Assembly (NCBI RefSeq): GCF_019891395.1 | Contig: NZ_CP078143.1 | Coordinates: forward strand, 310,001 to 374,000 | DNA: 64,000 nucleotides | Direction of reading: 5' to 3' | Source: Nitratireductor kimnyeongensis | Lineage (GTDB): Bacteria; Pseudomonadota; Alphaproteobacteria; Rhizobiales; Rhizobiaceae | Part shown: one piece after another, positions 1 to 8,758 of the stretch | Numbering within the stretch: position 1 is the first letter of the stretch | How the letters are laid out: every line of letters starts with the position of its first letter | Notes under the pieces: generated by a model | Database searches by the model: none | The model's input: the letters and a program-made list of their open reading frames with translations, nothing else | What the model was told of the DNA's origin: nothing | Program-made: the position numbers and the translations under genes

Positions 1-1
1 T

Positions 2-1189
2 TATGGCGACCTGAAGCCCGAGCGATACACCCCCATGCATGAATGGCATGTGGAACACGGGGCGGAGATGACCCCGGCCGGCCTGTGGCATCGCCCGCTC
101 GTTTATGCCGCCCCCGGCGAAACGGTTGAACAGGCCTATATCCGCGAGGCGGCGGCGGTGCGCCGCTCGGTGGGCATTGTCGATGTCTCCACCCTGGGCA
201 AGATCGCCGTCAAGGGGCCGGACGCCGCCACTTTCCTTGATCGAGTCTACACCAACACCTTCTCAACGTTGAAAGTTGGCAAGGCACGCTACGGCCTGAT
301 GCTGCGCGAGGACGGCATTGCCTTTGACGATGGCACAACATGGCGGCTTGGCGAAACCGACTTCCTGATGACCACCACAACCGCCAATGCGGGCGCAGTG
401 ATGCAGCATCTGGAATATTGCCTCGACATTCTCTGGCCCGACCTCAAGGTCCATCTCACCTCGGTGACGGACCAATGGGCAGGCGCGGCCATTGCCGGGC
501 CGAAGGCACGCGCCGTGCTGGAGCGCTGCGTCACCGGAGCGAAGGTCGACAACGAAACACTGCCTTTCATGGGCATCGTGCATGGTCAGGTTGAGGGCGC
601 CCCCGTCATGATCTGCCGCCTCTCCTTCTCAGGCGAACTCGCCTATGAGGTCTATTGCGGCGCCGGCCACGGCATGCATGTGTGGGAAGCCCTGATGGAA
701 GCCGGCGCCCGGTTCGAGATCACGCCCTACGGCATGGAAGCGCTTGGCGCATTACGAATCGAGAAAGGCCATGTCACCGGCGCCGAGATCGACGGTCGAA
801 CCACTGCACGCGACCTTTATCTGGACTGGATGCTCTCGAAGAAGAAGCCGTTCATCGGATCGGGCCTGATGGACCGCCCGGCCCTGATCGAGAAAAACCG
901 CCTGCGGCTTGTGGGTGTCATCTCGCTCGATGGACAAAAGCTTGGCGGCGGTGCTCATCTGGTTGAGCGCGGCAGTCCTGACGAGCCGGGCGAAAGCATC
1001 GGCCATGTGACCGCCTATTGCTACTCGCCCGCACTGCAGAAATATATCGGACTTGCCCTCGTCCGGGGCGGTAAGGCCCGCCACGGCACACGGGCCTATC
1101 TCTCCGATCCCCTGCGAAAACGCTTCGGTCAGGTAGAGATCGTCAGCCACCATTTCTTCGATCCGGATGGGGAACGCATGCATGGTTGA
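2..1189 (+). CDS. soxA: Sarcosine oxidase alpha subunit, C-terminal part (5' truncated by window edge)
   Basis: Large subunit of heterotetrameric sarcosine oxidase, which demethylates sarcosine to glycine and passes the one-carbon unit to tetrahydrofolate. The reading frame is open from base 2, so the first ATG seen (base 35) is internal; the 395 visible residues are only the C-terminal folate-binding GcvT/aminomethyltransferase-like half of a protein that is normally about 1000 residues. Visible GcvT-type features are the segment VGIVDVSTLGKIAVKGPDA, the LSFSGELAYEVYC segment and the IEKGHVTGAEIDGRTTARDL segment. The gene overlaps soxG by 8 bases, which fits the usual soxBDAG order; soxB and soxD should lie just upstream of the window. 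Family call is confident. Confidence 0.93.
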   Translation, partial: YGDLKPERYTPMHEWHVEHGAEMTPAGLWHRPLVYAAPGETVEQAYIREAAAVRRSVGIVDVSTLGKIAVKGPDAATFLDRVYTNTFSTLKVGKARYGLMLREDGIAFDDGTTWRLGETDFLMTTTTANAGAVMQHLEYCLDILWPDLKVHLTSVTDQWAGAAIAGPKARAVLERCVTGAKVDNETLPFMGIVHGQVEGAPVMICRLSFSGELAYEVYCGAGHGMHVWEALMEAGARFEITPYGMEALGALRIEKGHVTGAEIDGRTTARDLYLDWMLSKKKPFIGSGLMDRPALIEKNRLRLVGVISLDGQKLGGGAHLVERGSPDEPGESIGHVTAYCYSPALQKYIGLALVRGGKARHGTRAYLSDPLRKRFGQVEIVSHHFFDPDGERMHG

Positions 1190-1772
1190 ACGCGCATCAC
1201 CGCTGGCAAGTGATTTCCGCCCCGGCTCCTATGGCGACTTTGCCGACGGCACCGGCATCACGATTTCGGAAGCCAGAAAGGGCACAATCATCGAGGCAAG
1301 TTCCTGGCCCGGCCAGGAGGGGTCACTGGCAGAAGCCCTGTCAGCCATCTGCCATCTCAAGCTTTCGGCACGGCCTGGAAACGGCGCGACGAACCGCGAG
1401 GGCACATGCGCCTTCAACATCGGCCCCGGGCGTTTCCTTGTGAGTGGTCAAGATGAAGCGCTGGCAGGCGCTCTCTCTGCAGCCATTGACGCGACAATCG
1501 GAACGGTGACCGATCTTTCGCACGGTCGCACGGTGTTCACCTTGGAAGGTCCGGCGGTCGAATGGGTTCTGTCCAAGCTATTCGCGCTCGATTTCGACCT
1601 TTCCGCGTTCCCGGTTCACGCCGGGCGGGCCACGGCCCATCACGATCTCTTTGTGCAGATCCAGCGCAGGGCTGAGACGCGATTTGAGCTGTACCTGTTC
1701 CGTTCGTTTGCGAAAGCATTCGCCGACACGCTTCGCCATGCGTCACAGGATGTGGGCTATACAATAACATAG
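1182..1772 (+). CDS. soxG: Sarcosine oxidase gamma subunit
   Basis: Small (about 196 residue) subunit of heterotetrameric sarcosine oxidase, needed for assembly or stability of the complex and itself related to the GcvT fold. It follows soxA directly with an overlap, as in the conserved operon. I chose the ATG at 1182 (protein begins MVERASPL) rather than an in-frame ATG at 1167, because a GGGGA Shine-Dalgarno-like run at 1168-1172 sits 9 bases before 1182 and the MVERxSPL opening is typical of the family. Length and the C-terminal FELYLFRSFAKAFADTL helix fit the family. The gene is followed by two hairpins that probably end the operon. Confidence 0.88.
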   Translation: MVERASPLASDFRPGSYGDFADGTGITISEARKGTIIEASSWPGQEGSLAEALSAICHLKLSARPGNGATNREGTCAFNIGPGRFLVSGQDEALAGALSAAIDATIGTVTDLSHGRTVFTLEGPAVEWVLSKLFALDFDLSAFPVHAGRATAHHDLFVQIQRRAETRFELYLFRSFAKAFADTLRHASQDVGYTIT

Positions 1773-1796
1773 GCCCGGCGCGTCAACGCCGGGCCT
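1771..1796 (+). terminator. Perfect 10-bp hairpin just after soxG
   Basis: AGGCCCGGCG and CGCCGGGCCT form a perfect 10-bp stem around the 6-base loop CGTCAA, directly overlapping the soxG stop codon. No T-run follows, so by itself it may be an RNA-stabilising hairpin rather than an intrinsic terminator. Confidence 0.5.
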
Positions 1797-1834
1797 ATCG
1801 ACCGACCCGCGGAGCCCGCGCGAACCGGTCTGAT

Positions 1835-1871
1835 CTGCCGGAAGGCACCACGGGCACCTTCCGGCAGTTTT
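1835..1871 (+). terminator. Intrinsic terminator of the sox operon
   Basis: CTGCCGGAAGG and CCTTCCGGCAG form a perfect 11-bp stem (1835-1845 with 1857-1867) followed by TTTT on the + strand. It lies between the convergent sox operon and the EF-hand gene; the T-run makes it best for rightward transcripts, but the stem could serve both directions. Confidence 0.65.
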
Positions 1872-1874
1872 CAA

Positions 1875-2471
1875 TCAGCCATTGTCGGCATCTGGTGCCA
1901 TCTCTGCGGGCGGATTGCCTGGGCGCATTTTACCGGGCATATCTCCACGAGGGCCGCCTCTGTGGTCACGCTTGTGGTGCATTTTCTTGCCATGATGGCC
2001 GCCACGCTCGCCTGCCATCTGGCGGAACCCACGGCGCATTTCGCGCTGATCGACCTTGCCATCGTCATTGGCATCCATGAGCGCGAAACGCTTTGCCTGC
2101 TGGCTTTCGATCTCGGCAATGGTCACCGTGCCGTCGCCATCCACGTCGAGGCGCTGCGCGGCACGCTTGGCGCGGCGATCAGCCATGCGCTTCGCGGCCA
2201 TGTCTTGAAGTTCTGCGTCAGACAACACACCGTCACCATCGGCATCGGCTGCTTTCAAACGTTCGATGTGAACCGCAGAAAACTCTTCGGCGGAGATGGC
2301 ACCGTCGCCATCCTTGTCGAGACGGGAAAAGCCCCGCATCTTCTTGCCGTCCTTCATCTTTTCACCGGCGACCTGGGGTGCAGCCTGACCGGAGTTGGTC
2401 TCCTGCGCAATCGCGGCAGAACCAGCCATCAGGCTCAGAGCCATCGCCGTCAGAAGGATTTTCTTTTTCAT
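1875..2471 (-). CDS. Secreted EF-hand calcium-binding protein
   Basis: A 198-residue exported protein with four EF-hand-like loops. The N-terminus MKKKILLTAMALSLMAGSAA is a clear Sec signal peptide ending near AIAQ. Four acidic loops follow at roughly residues 51, 76, 106 and 130: DKDGDGAISAEE, DADGDGVLSDAE, DVDGDGTVTIAE and DANDDGKVDQRE. The tail is rich in His, Lys, Gly, Pro and Met. The ATG at 2471 was chosen over a longer frame to 2540 because it has the strong site GAGGAG 6 bases upstream and starts exactly at the signal peptide. Calcium binding in the periplasm is inferred from the family; a specific role is unknown. It stands alone, convergent with sox. Confidence 0.85.
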   Translation of the reverse strand: MKKKILLTAMALSLMAGSAAIAQETNSGQAAPQVAGEKMKDGKKMRGFSRLDKDGDGAISAEEFSAVHIERLKAADADGDGVLSDAELQDMAAKRMADRRAKRAAQRLDVDGDGTVTIAEIESQQAKRFALMDANDDGKVDQREMRRGFRQMAGERGGHHGKKMHHKRDHRGGPRGDMPGKMRPGNPPAEMAPDADNG

Positions 2472-2599
2472 ATCTGTCTCCTCGTAGGGGCGCCGCAGGG
2501 AGGTTGCGGCAGGGAACGAGGAGATAATCGCTGATCGCACATTACGGCGACCTTGCCGGGAAATTACAAATTCGTAAGCAACAGCGGTGGAAAGCGACG

Positions 2600-3307
2600 T
2601 CAGCGAACGAAGGAAACAAATTCCTCCAGCGGCGCGCGTTCACTGCGCAGGTCATTTTCCGGCTTGGAGGCATCCTCGTAGCCGAGCGCCATGCCGCAGA
2701 CGACGATTTCCTCATCGGGAATGCCGAGGATCGGGCGGATCTGCTTGTGATAGGGCGCAAAAGCCGCCTGCGGGCACGTATGGAGTTCACGGCCGCGTGC
2801 CGCGATCATCACCGATTGCACGAACATGCCAAGATCGATCCACGATCCCTTGTTCAAACGCCGGTCGATGGTAAAGATCAGGCCGACCGGTGCATCGAAA
2901 AAGGTAAAGTTGCGGTCATGCTGCGCGCGCATCCGCTCGACTTCACGCCGGCCAATGCCCAAAAGACTATAAAGCGCATAGCCAACCGCACGACGGCGCG
3001 AGAGATACGGCTCGAAGAATTTGTCGGGATAGTACTTGTATTCATCCCACTCGATCTTTTCCGGGCGAACACCTGAAGAAAGAATGGCGTCAGACAACGC
3101 CTTTTTGCGCTCACCCGACACCACATAGACCTTCCAGGGCTGCATGTTGGTGCCCGAGGGTGCACGCGCGGCAACGCGAAGAATGTCCCTGATTGTCTCA
3201 TCGTCGACTGGGTCCGGCAAAAATGCCCGGACGGAACGCCGCGTCAGCATCGCCTCATCGACGATGTCGGAAATGGACGGTTCATTCTTCTTGTCAGGGG
3301 CCAACAT
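2600..3307 (-). CDS. Nitroreductase family protein (FMN-dependent oxidoreductase)
   Basis: A 235-residue nitroreductase-fold enzyme expected to use FMN and NAD(P)H to reduce nitro compounds, quinones or related substrates. The FMN-binding opening TRRSVRAFLPDPV (about residues 22-34) and the AARAPSGTNMQPWKV segment (about 46-60) are diagnostic, and the C-terminal region has the usual GIPDEEIVVCGMALGYED motif. It resembles the roughly 220-residue nitroreductases common in rhizobia. It is a single gene facing the EF-hand gene with about 130 bases between them, and is divergent from the aminotransferase on its other side. The physiological substrate cannot be read from sequence. Confidence 0.85.
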   Translation of the reverse strand: MLAPDKKNEPSISDIVDEAMLTRRSVRAFLPDPVDDETIRDILRVAARAPSGTNMQPWKVYVVSGERKKALSDAILSSGVRPEKIEWDEYKYYPDKFFEPYLSRRRAVGYALYSLLGIGRREVERMRAQHDRNFTFFDAPVGLIFTIDRRLNKGSWIDLGMFVQSVMIAARGRELHTCPQAAFAPYHKQIRPILGIPDEEIVVCGMALGYEDASKPENDLRSERAPLEEFVSFVR

Positions 3308-3513
3308 GCCGCTATCCTTCCTGGCGGTCCTTTCAGATGCGCGACTATGCCCCCTGCATCAATATCGCGATCCATTCAGGACCAAATGCACACATTCACT
3401 ACGCTGTTCTCGCACCGGTCGATTTGCTAAAACGCCGACCAATGCGCCGGTCCTCGTAGTCGAAGGACCTGTTTTTTTCAAGTCGAATGCCAAATTCGCC
3501 CCTGGAGCCCTCT

Positions 3514-4704
3514 ATGCCAAATCCCTCATCCCGCATTGCAGGCATCGTCCCGTCAGGCAAGAATGGGTGGGAAATCCACTTCGCCGCCATGACCCGCAAA
3601 CAGGCGGGCGACAAGGTCATCATGTTGTCCGTCGGCGACCACGACTTTGATACACCGGAAGGTACGGTCGAGGCCTGCGTCAATGCCGTGCGGGGCGGGC
3701 ATCACCACTACACTCAGCTTCCCGGCCTGCCTCGGCTGCGACGTGCTTTGGCAAAATTGTCGGAAGAATGCACGGCAACCGAGACAAGCGCAGACGAGAT
3801 CATGGTCACCATCGGTGGCCAGGGCGCGCTTTATGCTGCTTTCCAGGGAGTGCTCGATCCAGGCGACCATGCGGTGATTGTCTCGCCCTATTACGCGACC
3901 TATCCCGGCACAGTTCGTGCGGCTGGCGGCCGTTACACGGAGATCGAGACCCATGCGGAAAACGATTTCGAGCCAAGCCTCGAAGAAATCGAAGCCGCAC
4001 TCGAACCAGATACACGGGCGATCCTGATCAATTCGCCGAACAATCCCACCGGCGCCGTCTACTCACGCGCAACCATCGAGCGCATCGCGGATATCTGCCG
4101 CAAACGTGATCTCTGGCTCCTGTCCGATGAAGTGTACTGGACCATTCGCTCGGAAAAGGAACATCTGTCGCCCCGCGCCCTACCCGGAATGAAGGAGCGG
4201 ACGCTCGTCATCAATTCGCTGTCGAAGAGCCACGGCATGACCGGATGGCGCGTCGGTTGGCTCACCGGTCCGGCCGAGATGATCGCTGTTCTGACCAATC
4301 TCAATCTCGTTGCCACCTATGGCCTGCCCGATTTCACGTCCCACGCCGCCATCGCTGCCGCCGAGAACGGTTTCGGCCTCCGCGAGATCGCCGACCTCTA
4401 CACCAAAAGGCGCAAAGCGTTTCTAGAGGCGATACGCGGCTTGAACGACGTGGTCGTTCGCGGCTCGGAGGGCGGCATGTATGTGATGCTCGATATCCGC
4501 GCCATCGAATCGGACTGTGAAAGATTTGCCTGGGATTTTCTGGGCGCGGAGAATGTTGCGGTGCTGCCCGGCGCGAGCTTCGGTGACGCCGCCAAGGGAC
4601 ATATCCGCATCTCCATGTGCCAGGACGAGGAAACGCTGCGCGAGGCTGCCAAACGCCTCCAACGTTTCATCACGGCCCGCCTGGGGCGCTCTGCCGCGGA
4701 ATAG
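3514..4704 (+). CDS. PLP-dependent class I/II aminotransferase
   Basis: A fold-type I aminotransferase of about 396 residues. Diagnostic features are the INSPNNPTG substrate-binding segment, LLSDEVYW with the aspartate that contacts the PLP pyridine nitrogen, and NSLSKSHGMTGWRVGW with the Schiff-base lysine; a conserved arginine lies in GHIRISMCQ near the C-terminus. I prefer the ATG at 3514 to the one at 3487 because GGAG lies 8 bases before 3514 and none before 3487. It resembles arginine:pyruvate or aspartate/aromatic transaminases (AruH-like), but the amino donor cannot be decided here. It is monocistronic between a divergent nitroreductase and a convergent DUF3008 gene; the 200 bases upstream hold no other gene. 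Confidence 0.85.
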   Translation: MPNPSSRIAGIVPSGKNGWEIHFAAMTRKQAGDKVIMLSVGDHDFDTPEGTVEACVNAVRGGHHHYTQLPGLPRLRRALAKLSEECTATETSADEIMVTIGGQGALYAAFQGVLDPGDHAVIVSPYYATYPGTVRAAGGRYTEIETHAENDFEPSLEEIEAALEPDTRAILINSPNNPTGAVYSRATIERIADICRKRDLWLLSDEVYWTIRSEKEHLSPRALPGMKERTLVINSLSKSHGMTGWRVGWLTGPAEMIAVLTNLNLVATYGLPDFTSHAAIAAAENGFGLREIADLYTKRRKAFLEAIRGLNDVVVRGSEGGMYVMLDIRAIESDCERFAWDFLGAENVAVLPGASFGDAAKGHIRISMCQDEETLREAAKRLQRFITARLGRSAAE

Positions 4705-4710
4705 CGAGAC

Positions 4711-4727
4711 AGGGCGCCGAGCGCCCT
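4711..4727 (+). terminator. Short hairpin between convergent aminotransferase and DUF3008 genes
   Basis: AGGGCGC-CGA-GCGCCCT, a 7-bp stem with a 3-base loop, 6 bases after the aminotransferase stop and overlapping the DUF3008 stop. The following bases ACTCCTTCTTCTC are T-rich but broken, so termination is plausible rather than certain. Confidence 0.45.
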
Positions 4728-4908
4728 ACTCCTTCTTCTCGGGCAAGCCCTTGCGATCGGTTTCAGCGAATTCTTCCAGTTCGTCTTCACTCATGGACTC
4801 ATACATTTCCTTGGAAGCGCCCTGAAGCTTGGATTTCGGCATCTCTCCGCGTTTGGCCGCGAGTGCGGCCCCGGCGGCCTTTTGCTGCGCTTTGGACTTT
4901 GCCGGCAT
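4726..4908 (-). CDS. DUF3008 family small protein
   Basis: A 60-residue, highly charged protein that begins MPAKSKAQQKAAGAALAAKR and has KSKLQGASKEMYESMSEDEL in the second half, the hallmark of the DUF3008 family found widely in proteobacteria. Function is unknown; the composition (Lys and Ala rich, acidic tail) suggests a soluble, perhaps stress-related or nucleic-acid-associated protein, but that is only inference. The start is supported by AGGAG 7 bases before the ATG. It is transcribed alone, convergent with the aminotransferase. Confidence 0.8.
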   Translation of the reverse strand: MPAKSKAQQKAAGAALAAKRGEMPKSKLQGASKEMYESMSEDELEEFAETDRKGLPEKKE

Positions 4909-4977
4909 CTTGCTCTCCTGCTTGAGTTACCCACCCAAGGAACAAGCCTGGGGACGAAGCGCGGTTCCCGACATCGT

Positions 4978-7080
4978 TCAGATTGGTGACAATTTTCGCC
5001 AATGAGGATCGGGATTGAAGCGGTCGCCGTGCTGTGCCTGCAGGCGTTCAAGCGCGTTGACAATGTCTTCGATGCCGCGCGCACGCGCATATCGAAGCGG
5101 TCCACCCCGAAACGGAGCAAACCCCGTGGCAAAGATCATCGCGCCTTCCAGCGTCTTCTCGTCGGTCACAACGCCCTCCCGCAGGCAGGTCATGCAGGTG
5201 TTGAGCATGGGCAGGATCAATCGATCTGTCATGGCTCCGTCAGGCACCGGATGCTTTGTATTTTTCACCGGATCACCATTCCGGTCGTATGTATAAAGCC
5301 CCTGCCCCGCCTTCCGGCCGGTGTGTCCTTCCGCAACCATGGATTCCAGCCAGCCGGGCACATCCGGTACCGAGGTGTCGAGGCCGGCCCGCATGGTGCG
5401 CGCCACTTCAAGACAAATGTCCAGGCCGACACGGTCGGCAAGTTCGATCGGCCCCATGGGCATGCCGAACGAAACCGCGGACTGATCGATGGCTTCTTTC
5501 TGCATGCCTTCGTCGAGCATAACAAACGCCTCGGTGAGGTAAGGTGTCAGAACGCGGTTGATGAGAAAGCCCGGCGAGCTTTTCACCGCCGCGGGAAGCC
5601 TGTCGATAGAGCCGCAAAAGGCCGCCAGCCGCGCCAGCGCCGCATCCGAACAACCGTCATGTGAAACAACTTCAACGAGTTCCATGCGCGCGACAGGATT
5701 GAAGAAGTGCAGGCCCACCAGTCTCTCAGGAAACGGAACGGCCGTTAGCAACTCGTTTAAGGGAATGCTGGACGTGTTGGTCGCCAGTATCGCGTCCTTC
5801 TTCATCAAGGGCGCGACCGTTTCAAAGACCTTGCGCTTCACGTCGGCCTTCTCCGCCACCGCCTCGATCACCAGATCAGCCTGCCTGACGCCATCACCCG
5901 CAAAATCCGGAATCAGCCGATCTGACGCATCGCGTCTGGCGATCCCGCTGTGCAGGCGTTTCTCAAAAAGTCGCCCTGCCCGGCCGATTGCTGCGGCAAG
6001 AGCCTGTTCATCCAGATCGGAAAGCGTCACCCTGAGACCCCGCGCCGCACACCATGCGGCGATATCCCCGCCCATCGTCCCGGCACCGACCACGTGAACT
6101 TGCGCGATACCACTGTCCCCCTTCCCCCCTGCCTTCAAGGCTTCACGCAGGAAAAATACGTGAATGAGGTTCTGCGCCGTCTCCCCGGTCAAAAGCGTTG
6201 CAAAGGAGCGGATTTCCTCCTTCTGCATCTCGTCCTTGTTCCCGGCACCATGGTCTTCCCACAGATCAATCAGTCGATGAGGAGCAGGATAATGCTTTTC
6301 CGGTGCGCGCTTTGCAGCCATGGCGCGCATCTTGCGTGCGGCGAAACCGCGATAAAACGAAAAGCGGCTCAAACCCGCGCCCCGCTTTGTGGGCTTCAGC
6401 TTTCCCGAGATGGCCGCTTTGACCGCGTTCACGACATGCCGCTCCTCGACCACGGCGTCGACCAGGCCGAGCTTCCGCGCTTTGGCCGCATGTACGGATT
6501 TGCCAGTCAGCATCATCTTCATGGCTTCCACCGGATCGATCAGTGCCGGCAGGCGAAAAGTCCCTCCAAGGCCCGGGTGAAGGCCGAGAAGCACTTCCGG
6601 AAACCCGAAAACCGCTCCCTCGACCGCGATCCTGAACCTGCAGGCGAGCGCCAGCTCAAGCCCGCCGCCAAGACAATGGCCGTGCACCACCGCAACGCTT
6701 GGCATCGGGAGCGCTGCCATACGGTCAACGATTGCGTGGGCCCGCGTCATACGGGCTTCAACCTCGTTTGATTGAGAGACACCGGCGAAGTCTCGGATAT
6801 CGGCACCCGCGATATAGCCACCGGCTTTGCCCGAGCGCAGCACGAGCCCAGCCGGCTGTAACGCCTCGACCTTTTCCAGCAAGGTTTCCAACTCGGCCAT
6901 CACTGTTTCGGAAAGCGTGTTCGTGCTTTCTCCCGCGCGGTCGAGCACCAGCCAGGCAATAGCGTCCGCGTCCCTGGACAGCGACCAATGCTCAGTTTTC
7001 GCGATCTCCTGCGCATCGGAGCCGAGCGCAAGACGGTTTCGATCGAGATGCTTGCCAGCAGATATCGTTTCAACAGACAT
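4978..7080 (-). CDS. fadJ: 3-hydroxyacyl-CoA dehydrogenase/enoyl-CoA hydratase, fatty-oxidation complex alpha subunit
   Basis: Bifunctional beta-oxidation enzyme of 700 residues: hydration of enoyl-CoA and NAD-linked oxidation of 3-hydroxyacyl-CoA. The N-terminal crotonase domain (about 40-230) keeps the oxyanion-hole segment AGGYIAGADI and both catalytic glutamates, E142 in GGGLELALACR and E162 in FPEVLLGLHPGLGGT. The NAD-binding domain starts near residue 326 with VHVVGAGTMGG, followed by ATNTSSIPLNEL and HFFNPVARMELVEVV with the catalytic His; a second HCDH C-terminal domain follows. I start at the ATG at 7080, which overlaps the fadI stop by one base (TGATG), rather than the longer frame to 7128. 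The tight coupling to fadI supports translation as one complex. Confidence 0.92.
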   Translation of the reverse strand: MSVETISAGKHLDRNRLALGSDAQEIAKTEHWSLSRDADAIAWLVLDRAGESTNTLSETVMAELETLLEKVEALQPAGLVLRSGKAGGYIAGADIRDFAGVSQSNEVEARMTRAHAIVDRMAALPMPSVAVVHGHCLGGGLELALACRFRIAVEGAVFGFPEVLLGLHPGLGGTFRLPALIDPVEAMKMMLTGKSVHAAKARKLGLVDAVVEERHVVNAVKAAISGKLKPTKRGAGLSRFSFYRGFAARKMRAMAAKRAPEKHYPAPHRLIDLWEDHGAGNKDEMQKEEIRSFATLLTGETAQNLIHVFFLREALKAGGKGDSGIAQVHVVGAGTMGGDIAAWCAARGLRVTLSDLDEQALAAAIGRAGRLFEKRLHSGIARRDASDRLIPDFAGDGVRQADLVIEAVAEKADVKRKVFETVAPLMKKDAILATNTSSIPLNELLTAVPFPERLVGLHFFNPVARMELVEVVSHDGCSDAALARLAAFCGSIDRLPAAVKSSPGFLINRVLTPYLTEAFVMLDEGMQKEAIDQSAVSFGMPMGPIELADRVGLDICLEVARTMRAGLDTSVPDVPGWLESMVAEGHTGRKAGQGLYTYDRNGDPVKNTKHPVPDGAMTDRLILPMLNTCMTCLREGVVTDEKTLEGAMIFATGFAPFRGGPLRYARARGIEDIVNALERLQAQHGDRFNPDPHWRKLSPI

Positions 7081-8462
7081 CAGACCACCTCCATCAGCAT
7101 CGCGCCACCAAGACCGCCGCCGATGCATTCGGTTGCCACACCGCGTTTGAAACCGCCTCTGCGCAGGGCGTTGACCAGATGAAGCACGATCCGGTTGCCG
7201 CTGGTTCCAACCGGATGCCCGAGGCTGATCGCTCCTCCATCCACATTGAGGCGAGTGTGGTCGATGCGGCCGAACGGCGCTTCAAGCCCAAGAACTAGGC
7301 GGCAGTAGTCTTCGTCTTCCCACGCGGCAAGGCATGCAAGAACCTGCGCCGCAAAAGCCTCATTCAGTTCCCACAGTTCGATGTCCTCGCGGGTCAGACT
7401 GTGCCGTTCGAGCAACGCCGTCGAACTCAGTGTTGGCCCAAGACCCATGATGGAAGGATCCAGCCCCGACCACTCACTGTCGACGATCCGGGCCAGCGGT
7501 GTGAGACCGTGCTTCCTGAGCGCCTCCTCGGAAGCAAGGATGACCCAGGAGGCCCCGTCGGTGATCTGCGAGGAATTGCCCGGGGTGACGTTGCCAAAAG
7601 GTTTTTCAAAGGCCGGTTTCAGCTTGGCGAGCCGCTCCATCGAGGTATCCGGACGAACGCCGTCATCGTGATCGTACAAGACGCCATCGCGGGTCACAGC
7701 AGGAACGACCTCCCCTTTGAGAGCGTCGCTTTTCTGTGCCCTCGCCAACCGCTGGTGACTTTCCAGCGCATATGCATCCGCCGCTTCACGCGAAATGTCG
7801 AAGATATGGCCGATTTTCTCGGCTGTCTGTCCCATATTGAGTTGGGTGACGGGATCGGTCAGCCCACGCTCAAGCCCAATCACCGGTTTGAGCATGCGCG
7901 GTCGCAAGGCACCCACGGCCGCCAGCTTTTCAAGAAGCGACTTGGAAAAGGCGAAGCGACCGAACCATGCAGAGCCTTCCTGCGGCCACACCAGCGGTGC
8001 ATGGGAAAGCGCCTCCGTTCCTCCTGCCAGGATGAGATCCGCCTTTCCCGCCTCGATCGTACGGAAAGCAGTGTCGATAGACTGCATCCCGGAACCACAA
8101 TTGATCTGAACGGTGAAGGCCGGCATCGCGTCACCCATGCCCAGCCGCAATGCTGCCACCCGTGCCGGATTCATCTCGTCTGCAATCACGTTGACACAGC
8201 CGAGGATGACCTTGTCGAAACTTGCGGAAGAAAAATTCTGTCTTGCCAACAATGGCCGCCCGCATTGGACGGCAAGATCCACCGGTGTGAATGGCCCCGG
8301 CTTGCCCTGGGCCCTTAGAAACGGCGTCCGTGCGCCATCCACGATGAAGACGGGCCTGTCTTTGCTCTCACGATTTTTTGTCTGACGGACAGGAGCTGTT
8401 CGCGTGCCTCGCGCGGGTGATTTCCGGGCAACGCGCTCCTGCTTTCGGGGCAATTGTGCCAT
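7080..8462 (-). CDS. fadI: Acetyl-CoA acyltransferase (3-ketoacyl-CoA thiolase), beta-oxidation
   Basis: Thiolase of 460 residues that releases acetyl-CoA in the last step of beta-oxidation. The nucleophilic cysteine is C122 in QINCGSGMQS; the NEAFAAQ motif, the GHPVGTSG histidine motif and the second cysteine in ECIGGGLGGAM near the C-terminus are all intact. The protein carries about 34 extra basic N-terminal residues before the usual PVFIVDGARTPF opening; a Shine-Dalgarno AGGAAAGG lies about 10 bases before the ATG, so the extension appears translated. First gene of a two-gene operon with fadJ. A 14-bp perfect palindrome 72 bases upstream is a candidate operator. Confidence 0.92.
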   Translation of the reverse strand: MAQLPRKQERVARKSPARGTRTAPVRQTKNRESKDRPVFIVDGARTPFLRAQGKPGPFTPVDLAVQCGRPLLARQNFSSASFDKVILGCVNVIADEMNPARVAALRLGMGDAMPAFTVQINCGSGMQSIDTAFRTIEAGKADLILAGGTEALSHAPLVWPQEGSAWFGRFAFSKSLLEKLAAVGALRPRMLKPVIGLERGLTDPVTQLNMGQTAEKIGHIFDISREAADAYALESHQRLARAQKSDALKGEVVPAVTRDGVLYDHDDGVRPDTSMERLAKLKPAFEKPFGNVTPGNSSQITDGASWVILASEEALRKHGLTPLARIVDSEWSGLDPSIMGLGPTLSSTALLERHSLTREDIELWELNEAFAAQVLACLAAWEDEDYCRLVLGLEAPFGRIDHTRLNVDGGAISLGHPVGTSGNRIVLHLVNALRRGGFKRGVATECIGGGLGGAMLMEVV

Positions 8463-8533
8463 GCAACACGCACCTTTCCTGAGAACCCGACGACCAGCAA
8501 TTCTTCAGCTCAGTCGAAGCAGTTGAGCATCTT

Positions 8534-8547
8534 TGTCATTAATGACA
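8534..8547. promoter_or_regulatory. 14-bp perfect palindrome upstream of fadIJ (candidate operator)
   Basis: TGTCATTAATGACA is a perfect inverted repeat 72 bases before the fadI start, overlapping a TTGTGT element on the minus strand that could be a -35 box. A dyad of this length is typical of dimeric repressors of TetR, GntR or MarR type. The cognate regulator is not in the window next to these genes. Confidence 0.55.
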
Positions 8548-8758
8548 CAACCTTTCTGGCCTTTCCTGGTTCCGATGTTGCTTCATTCCCAATAACGCCG
8601 GCTTTAGGCCACAATTGTCTGGCCTGACCTGATTAGCCGCATTGGCCCCAGAAGCGGTTTGTGGTTTAACCGCACTGTTTTGCAGCATACGGGCGACAGG
8701 CGTTAACGTCACGGCAAGGTTGGTGACCGACACTTCGGCTCGAGAATGGGAGACGGGT

